From: a virus
IMG/VR virus record: IMGVR_UViG_3300042154_000160
Span: 1 to 33,982 of that record
Direction: 5' to 3' (one strand)
Length of the DNA stretch: 33,982 nt
The notes below the pieces were generated by a model. It did not search any database. It saw only the letters and a program-made list of their open reading frames with translations, and was not told the DNA's origin. The position numbers were made by a program, and so were the translations under genes. Shown here in pieces: positions 29,333-33,982 of this stretch (position 1 is the first letter of the stretch; the number at the start of each line of letters is the position of its first letter).

Positions 29333-29363
29333 TAAAAAGACCCCTCCTTTTTTAAGGGAGAGG
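29333..29363 (-). terminator. Rho-independent terminator after the capsid genes
   Basis: On the minus strand CCTCTCC(C)TT, loop AAAA, AAGGAGGGG, then TCTTTTT. It ends at the ATG of the DUF115-GT gene (29332). The 3' arm AAGGAGG is also that gene's Shine-Dalgarno, so the hairpin can both stop transcription and hide the ribosome site. Confidence 0.75.
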
Positions 29364-29371
29364 CCAATTTT

Positions 29372-29908
29372 TTACACAGGGTTAGATGGCATCAGGCCAG
29401 CGTTGTTCACCATGCAATATGGTGCGCTTGCGCTGGTGGCCGATGTGTTAGCCACAATACCTTGGATAAAGCCAGCCGACACAGTTGTATCGTCCAGTGA
29501 ACCCGCTGTTGCAGTTGTATACAACGGCACTTTAGGATTGCAACCGACCAACAGGTTAACTTGCAACAGACCATTCAGACCGACCCAGCCGTAGTAGCTA
29601 GATGCGATTGCGGTTTGTGCAAAGCCGACCATGTTGTAACCCAGCGCAGCAGCGTTGGCAGTCGTTACAGGAACAGCTCGCATAACTGGTGTTTGGCTTG
29701 CTGAATCTGCGTATGTTGACATGATGACAGCATCGTAAGCAGCAATAGTGCTTTCGGCGCGGACAAAGATGTAAACGCCGTTGTTGCTCGTGTTAACCCG
29801 TGAACCTGGCGTGACAGGAAAAAGGGAAGTAGAGCCAGCAGAGGTAGACGCATAAGTAGCCGTCAGATCAATGCCGATTTTGCCGTCTGTGACGTAATCG
29901 TTAGCCAT
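29372..29908 (-). CDS. Capsid cement/decoration-type protein
   Basis: The 178-residue protein begins MANDYVTDGKIGIDLTATYA and is rich in Ala, Thr, Ser, Gly and Val. GNRA-free strands such as GVYIFVRAESTIAAYDAVIM and NPKVPLYTTATAGSLDDTTV suggest an all-beta head-stabilising protein. It directly follows the major capsid gene with AAGGAG before its ATG and is followed by a terminator, so capsid and cement are probably the most abundant late products. The exact family is not certain. Confidence 0.75.
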   Translation of the reverse strand: MANDYVTDGKIGIDLTATYASTSAGSTSLFPVTPGSRVNTSNNGVYIFVRAESTIAAYDAVIMSTYADSASQTPVMRAVPVTTANAAALGYNMVGFAQTAIASSYYGWVGLNGLLQVNLLVGCNPKVPLYTTATAGSLDDTTVSAGFIQGIVANTSATSASAPYCMVNNAGLMPSNPV

Positions 29909-29920
29909 GATATTTGCTCC

Positions 29921-30901
29921 TTATTCAGTCATGATGCCCTGGAACTGGAGTCCAGAAGCAGTCATATTGCCAGCCCAACCGATCAAGCGCACGATTGCGT
30001 CCTGATTGGTGCTCATGCGCTCGTCACCGATTGGGACGAAATTGCGGTTTGCGTGAGGCCGGAAGAAAATGTACTTGGTGTTCAGGAAGTAGCCTGTGCC
30101 GGTAGGAATATTTCCACCGATACCGCCGTCCAGAACAACGTCTGCATTCATGTACTTGGATGCAACAAAGCCGAGTTCGGCCATCTTGCTAGAGCCAGGG
30201 AAACGCTGAATGTTTTGCAGTGAGGACATGAAGAAGCCCCACAGGTTGTTATCCAACAGGATCAAGTCAACAACGTCAGAACCGCGACTTGTCTTCGCAT
30301 ACAGGCGGTTAAAACCCGACTGAATGTTTGAGCTAGATGCAGAAGCACCAAGATCAGTAGTAAAGTCGAAAGTCTGGTTGCGCCAGAAAGACCATGTAGC
30401 GCGATCAATACCGCCGACCACACCAGTAGACGGAGATGCAACCACCATAGCTTGCAGACCAGTGATCTGCTTGCCGTTGTTGGCCGTACCATCCGAGTAA
30501 ATACCAGTGGAGATCAAGTTCTCGATAGATGCTTCGGCAACGTCCAAACGGGCATCAAACAAGTCGATGATCTGTTCTTCGCCGCTGTTTTGGAGCATTT
30601 CCAAACCATTGATCGTAACTGCCACTGCTGCCTGCTTGATCGGGAACTGAGCAGCACTAATCACATCCGCTGGGGAGATGTTCAGTGTTTCAGCGCCAGA
30701 ATAATACATGGCTGTGCTGTTGGCTTGGAATGACAATTCTTGCAGAATGGTCGAACCACCAGAGAAAGGCTTCATTTTGCCCTTCTCGCGCAGACGGGTC
30801 AGCAAGGCATTGTTCTTTGTCACGTTATCCGCAACAATGCCGGAACGACTTTCAATGGTCGTTGCCAATACGTCTGAGTAATTTGCGTTGGCGTATGCCA
30901 T
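29921..30901 (-). CDS. Major capsid protein
   Basis: The 326-residue protein begins MAYANANYSDVLATTIESRS and reads NNALLTRLREKGKMKPFSGG, ILQELSFQANSTAMYYSGAE, then FPIKQAAVAVTINGLEMLQN. These are the N-arm and E-loop features of HK97-fold capsids. Later SFWRNQTFDFTTDLGASASS, VVDLILLDNNLWGFF and the C-terminal ERMSTNQDAIVRLIGWAGNM support this. It lies between a scaffold-type and a cement-type gene. No cleaved prodomain is evident, consistent with a separate scaffold protein. Confidence 0.92.
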   Translation of the reverse strand: MAYANANYSDVLATTIESRSGIVADNVTKNNALLTRLREKGKMKPFSGGSTILQELSFQANSTAMYYSGAETLNISPADVISAAQFPIKQAAVAVTINGLEMLQNSGEEQIIDLFDARLDVAEASIENLISTGIYSDGTANNGKQITGLQAMVVASPSTGVVGGIDRATWSFWRNQTFDFTTDLGASASSSNIQSGFNRLYAKTSRGSDVVDLILLDNNLWGFFMSSLQNIQRFPGSSKMAELGFVASKYMNADVVLDGGIGGNIPTGTGYFLNTKYIFFRPHANRNFVPIGDERMSTNQDAIVRLIGWAGNMTASGLQFQGIMTE

Positions 30902-30915
30902 AAATTTACTCCTAA

Positions 30916-31944
30916 TTACCCGATTTGCCGTAGCGCATTGGCTATAACGGCTCGCCGGTCTGTCTGATTAATAGCGCCACTGATGCTAGAGCCTGGTGCT
31001 CCTCGTACCTGTACCGCCGCTGTTTTTGCTCTTTGCACTTGGTTAGCTGCCTGCGTGTTTTGTTGCTGTTGAGCATAAAACTGCTGCGCGATAGCTGGGT
31101 CAAGCCGCACTGCCGTGTCATAAGCCAGTTGCAATTTCTCGCGTTCTGACATCTGACTTGTGTCACCTAACACCTGTGGAGCTTGGAGAAGCTGCAACAT
31201 GCGATCAGAGACTGCCTCAAAGTGCATATTCGCAGGGTCGCCTGCAAACTGCTGGATAACCGAGAGTGCTCGATTTTCATTCTGTTTCTGCGCTTCATAC
31301 TGGCTCTGCGTGATGTGCTGCGTGAGCTGCTGTACTTGCTGCGCTAGTTGATTGTAATGAGTATTTTCTGGCTGTGGAGTCTCGCCATTGAAATATGAGG
31401 CCACCTGATCCAGTGGGATCTGAAATTGCTGGATCATTTGGGCAACAGCTTGTGACTTCTGCTGTGGCGTTCCCGTCCGAAGCAGCGCTGCCGTCTGCAA
31501 CAGTGGGCCAATTGCTGCCGCTGGGGTGGTGTTCTCGTTTCGCAGAATCCACTCGTAGGGTGCAAATTGCTCTGTGATCTGCCTTGCCTCTGCATCGCGG
31601 GATTTGTAGCTGGCAATGCCCTTTTCGTAGTCAGCATCACGCTGGGCAATGGCTTGCTGTAGCTCGCTTGGGGCTTTCTCCCAATGCTCTTTTAGCTCGC
31701 GCCGCAACGACTTTGGCATTTCTGCCATTTTTGGGGCTTCGGTCTTCTCAGTTGGGAATTTAGGCTCTGTAACCGGTGCTTTTGCCTCTTTGGGCGCTCT
31801 TGCCAAACGGGGCGGTTTGTCCTCCGTCTGCTTCATTGCCTCGCGGATCGTATCGGCACGGCTGGGTTCAGCCTTGACTTCTACCGCTGGCGCTTCTGGT
31901 GCTGGTGCTTCTGGTGTGTCGGGTGCGACAACTTCATTTTCCAT
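30916..31944 (-). CDS. Scaffolding-type protein
   Basis: ATG at 31944 overlaps the upstream stop (TGATG) and follows AAGGA, giving 342 residues starting MENEVVAPDTPEAPAPEAPA. The first 100 residues are Pro/Glu/Ala/Lys-rich and likely disordered, followed by Gln-rich coiled coils (YNQLAQQVQQLTQHITQSQY) and a helical, slightly basic C-terminus (VQRAKTAAVQVRGAPGSSIS, RRAVIANALRQIG). An acidic N-terminus, helical body and basic capsid-binding end directly upstream of the capsid gene define a phage scaffold, needed for prohead assembly. Confidence 0.82.
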   Translation of the reverse strand: MENEVVAPDTPEAPAPEAPAVEVKAEPSRADTIREAMKQTEDKPPRLARAPKEAKAPVTEPKFPTEKTEAPKMAEMPKSLRRELKEHWEKAPSELQQAIAQRDADYEKGIASYKSRDAEARQITEQFAPYEWILRNENTTPAAAIGPLLQTAALLRTGTPQQKSQAVAQMIQQFQIPLDQVASYFNGETPQPENTHYNQLAQQVQQLTQHITQSQYEAQKQNENRALSVIQQFAGDPANMHFEAVSDRMLQLLQAPQVLGDTSQMSEREKLQLAYDTAVRLDPAIAQQFYAQQQQNTQAANQVQRAKTAAVQVRGAPGSSISGAINQTDRRAVIANALRQIG

Positions 31945-32372
31945 CACTTCATCCTTTTCATTTGTTCCAAAGTCATCTTAATCATCTCTTTGCGCTCTGG
32001 CATTGGCCTGTTATGCAGGCGGTTTGCCATCTCCACATTCAGCCCACTCATCCGCATTGGGGCAATCGGTGAGCCTGGCCGGTCAAACTCTTGCACTGTG
32101 GCGACCTGACCCTTCAGCCGTTCCCGCTGAACTTCCTTTTTCCTGTTCCACTCTTGTTGAGCATACTTTACATCAGAATGGCCCATTTCGATGCTGTCTG
32201 TGGCTTTTAAATGTTCCCGCCACTGCTTGCGCCCTGAGATCATCACGCCATCTGGCGACCTAAAAGGCTCAATGTCGCCCATTACAGTGGTAATTGTCTC
32301 GCCTCTGTATGCGCCTGCCGTTGCCTCGTAAGGTTCGCTGCCGTCAACGGGGTAGACCCATGTGCGTTTCAT
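31944..32372 (-). CDS. Unknown protein in the head cluster (142 aa)
   Basis: Begins MKRTWVYPVDGSEPYEATAG, then AYRGETITTVMGDIEPFRSP DGVMISGRKQWREHLKATDS, followed by a basic helical end (NRKKEVQRERLKGQVATVQE, ERKEMIKMTLEQMKRMK). The first part resembles conserved phage proteins carrying a YxxDGxxxG...DGxxIxGRxxxREHLKxTG pattern. It is coupled to both neighbours. Function unknown; probably a minor head or scaffold partner. Confidence 0.7.
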   Translation of the reverse strand: MKRTWVYPVDGSEPYEATAGAYRGETITTVMGDIEPFRSPDGVMISGRKQWREHLKATDSIEMGHSDVKYAQQEWNRKKEVQRERLKGQVATVQEFDRPGSPIAPMRMSGLNVEMANRLHNRPMPERKEMIKMTLEQMKRMK

Positions 32373-32731
32373 AACATCTCCAAAATCATTGCAATATCGT
32401 CATCGTCTTGCTTGCGCCTGACCCTAGCTTCTAGGTCTTTGACCCGTTGCATCAGCGCATCATAGTTAACTTGTTTACTTAGCGCAACATCTATTGCTTG
32501 ATCGGGTGAAGATGTGATTTCTTCCCGCACTTCTGGCGGCAGGCCAAATAGGGCTTCTTTGAGCTTTTGCTTGCGCTGCGCCTCTAGCTTGCGATCTTTT
32601 GCCCACTGTGCATCACGCTTCTTTTCGTCAAAGCCAAAGTGACCACCTAATAAAACTTCAGTCGGTGCTGGCGCTACACCTACGCCAATGGTGGCAAATG
32701 GCAGCTCTGCAAATGCCGCATAGCCAAACAT
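32369..32731 (-). CDS. Small helical head-region protein (120 aa)
   Basis: Begins MFGYAAFAELPFATIGVGVA, a pattern (YG.AAFAELPFA.L) familiar from short phage proteins, then a highly charged helical section (FDEKKRDAQWAKDRKLEAQR) and a coiled-coil end (ALMQRVKDLEARVRRKQDDD). It overlaps both neighbours (TAATG upstream, ATGA downstream). Function unknown; the location suggests a minor head role. Confidence 0.7.
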   Translation of the reverse strand: MFGYAAFAELPFATIGVGVAPAPTEVLLGGHFGFDEKKRDAQWAKDRKLEAQRKQKLKEALFGLPPEVREEITSSPDQAIDVALSKQVNYDALMQRVKDLEARVRRKQDDDDIAMILEML

Positions 32732-33444
32732 TAATCACCCCACTTGGCGGCTAATCCATCTGCATAGGTTTTGTTAACTATGTCTGTGCCGCCGCTTGGC
32801 GCAGTGGAAATCGTGCCAGTTGTGGTGGTCAGTGATGTCGCAGTCACAGCTCTAGGCGTTATGCCGCCAATGACCAAGTTGTCCAAAGTACCAGCGTTGA
32901 TTGGCGCTATTTCAACCGACCCCGAGCCGCTAGGCTTCATGTGGACATGACCCGTACCAGTAGGGCTGATGTCTATTTGAGCATTTGCGCCGTTAAGGTT
33001 AGTCGATACATTCAGGGAGATGTTGTCACCACCCCCTGCGCCCATGCTCATTTGGGTCGTGCCAGCAGAGTTTTTTAAGGCCAAACCGCCTGAATTGGTG
33101 GCCTGTACTGTTGGAGATGTGACCTTTGTAAAAGTGACATCCGTGCCACTGGTGACTGCCACACTTGATGGCAGCGTGACAAACACATCCTTTGTACCAG
33201 CCGCAAGGTCAAGTTTTGCGCCTGTGGATGAGGAAATAACAGTGGTTCGCGCTAGCGTCCCGCCGTAATAAGTCCCGATCCCGACTTCCCACTGTGCGCC
33301 GCCTGCAATCGTGTAATAAGTGGTGTTGTTGTTGCCAATCACCGCAAACGACTGAAACCCCTCAACCGAGCCATCTAGGGAAATTGTCCCCGTGCCGGTT
33401 GAGGTGGTTGTTTGCCTTACCCGATCAGCAAGGGCTAAGCTCAT
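32731..33444 (-). CDS. Beta-rich appendage (fibre-like) protein (237 aa)
   Basis: Residues 1-95 (MSLALADRVRQTTTSTGTGT, ISLDGSVEGFQSFAVIGNNN, TTYYTIAGGAQWEVGIGTYY) form a domain repeatedly found at the N-terminus of phage fibres and virion appendages. The rest is Thr/Ser/Gly-rich beta structure (TNLNGANAQIDISPTGTGHV) ending TDIVNKTYADGLAAKWGD. The ATG overlaps the portal stop. It probably decorates the head or the portal vertex; an adhesin role is possible. It is short for a full receptor-binding fibre. Confidence 0.78.
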   Translation of the reverse strand: MSLALADRVRQTTTSTGTGTISLDGSVEGFQSFAVIGNNNTTYYTIAGGAQWEVGIGTYYGGTLARTTVISSSTGAKLDLAAGTKDVFVTLPSSVAVTSGTDVTFTKVTSPTVQATNSGGLALKNSAGTTQMSMGAGGGDNISLNVSTNLNGANAQIDISPTGTGHVHMKPSGSGSVEIAPINAGTLDNLVIGGITPRAVTATSLTTTTGTISTAPSGGTDIVNKTYADGLAAKWGD

Positions 33445-33982
33445 GCTGTCTCTACCCCGATCACCATGCCGTCAGCGCCCCGCACCACTTTTTTCGGTGC
33501 GTTAAGCCTTTGCATGGCATTGCCAATGTTTTGCATTGACTCGCCGTGGAGATTCGCCATCTGGTCGTGCATTATGGCAATCTTGTCCATTGCCTGCACA
33601 ATCGTGCCGCCCAACTCGTTGGTTATTTGAGCAGCCGCCGCTTCAACGACAGGTAAATCGACACCAGGATTGCTGCCAATCCTTGCAACCATAATTTTGG
33701 TCGCTGCGTCCAGCTCTGCTTTCCATCGTTCATATTCTTCCTTACCGGCCATCTCTCTGGCCTTAATTTGCATTTCGTTTTGCTGCTTAACAGTCTCAAA
33801 TTCAGCCTTCATCTGCGCTATTTGCATGTCTGCTTGAGTCTTAGCCTGCTGCATCTGCATGTCAAACTCAGCACGGGCTTGCGCCATTTGCATCTCTGCT
33901 TGCAGCTTCATCTGGTCTGACTGCACTTGCGCTTGCGTCTTCATTTGCTCAGACTGCGCCAGGGCTTGCATCTTGATTTGCT
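33441..33982 (-). CDS. Portal protein, C-terminal part (continues from the left edge)
   Basis: This is the same reading frame as the minus-strand frame at 1-2021, joined through the terminal overlap (base 33982 equals base 256). About 180 codons remain: a Gln/Met/Lys/Ala coiled coil (QMKLQAEMQMAQARAEFDMQ) with clear heptad-like spacing, then GGTIVQAMDKIAIMHDQMAN and the end RGADGMVIGVETA. The coiled coil matches the C-terminal barrel of P22-type portals. The stop overlaps the next start. Confidence 0.85.
   Translation of the reverse strand, partial: QIKMQALAQSEQMKTQAQVQSDQMKLQAEMQMAQARAEFDMQMQQAKTQADMQIAQMKAEFETVKQQNEMQIKAREMAGKEEYERWKAELDAATKIMVARIGSNPGVDLPVVEAAAAQITNELGGTIVQAMDKIAIMHDQMANLHGESMQNIGNAMQRLNAPKKVVRGADGMVIGVETA
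33727..33982. repeat. Terminal overlap of a circular contig (copy 2)
   Basis: Second copy of bases 1-256. The first 129 bases carry eight synonymous differences from the other end; the last 127 are identical. See the entry for bases 1-256. Confidence 0.85.

Noticed and set aside
1-33982. CRISPR arrays, IS elements and integrase/att sites
   Set aside because: No spaced direct repeats, transposase or integrase motifs were seen.

Overview
The window is essentially one complete tailed-phage (Caudoviricetes) genome from an uncultured source. The last 256 bases repeat the first 256, with the final 127 identical, so the ring is about 33,726 bp and the contig is cut inside the portal gene. The gene set is TerS/TerL, a large portal with a coiled-coil tail, scaffold, HK97-type capsid, cement protein, head-to-tail adaptor and propeller-like hub. 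There is no tape measure and no sheath, which suggests a short-tailed (podovirus-like) particle. The host cannot be read from the sequence. The Cro/YdaS-like repressor, ERF/YqaJ/RusA module and M15 endolysin fit a Gram-negative, probably proteobacterial, host (inference).

Layout: a divergent control region at about 9534-9696 splits the genome. Rightward (9697-13957) runs an early operon of small proteins plus ERF annealing protein, YqaJ exonuclease, an SSB-like protein, an HNH nuclease, a winged-helix protein, many overlapping small ORFs and a zinc ribbon. Two of its leaders carry a terminator-like hairpin directly before the same T-tract/Shine-Dalgarno block. Leftward, everything else lies on the minus strand: a 59-aa Cro-like repressor (probably leaderless), small ORFs, RusA, a YbcO/Ref-like HNH nuclease, a 320-base non-coding gap with strong RNA structure, a DUF5856-like protein, a GT8-like glycosyltransferase, two proteins sharing an N-terminal motif (one with an ADP-ribosyltransferase domain), TerS, TerL and the portal. 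It continues through the contig ends to an appendage protein, scaffold, capsid and cement. A rho-independent terminator follows, then DUF115-glycosyltransferase, methyltransferase and a second DUF115 protein, then adaptor, hub, GNAT, an S74-domain protein, two ejection-type proteins, a YadA-like repeat fibre, small membrane proteins, a 3TM holin and an M15 endolysin.

No DNA polymerase, primase, helicase, integrase or tRNA gene was recognised, so replication probably relies on the host with phage recombination functions. The most interesting parts are the structured RNA at 7083-7402, the hairpin-gated ribosome binding sites, the virion-associated glycan/methyl cassette, the ADP-ribosyltransferase beside the terminase, a probable ATT start codon, and allelic sequence at the contig ends.
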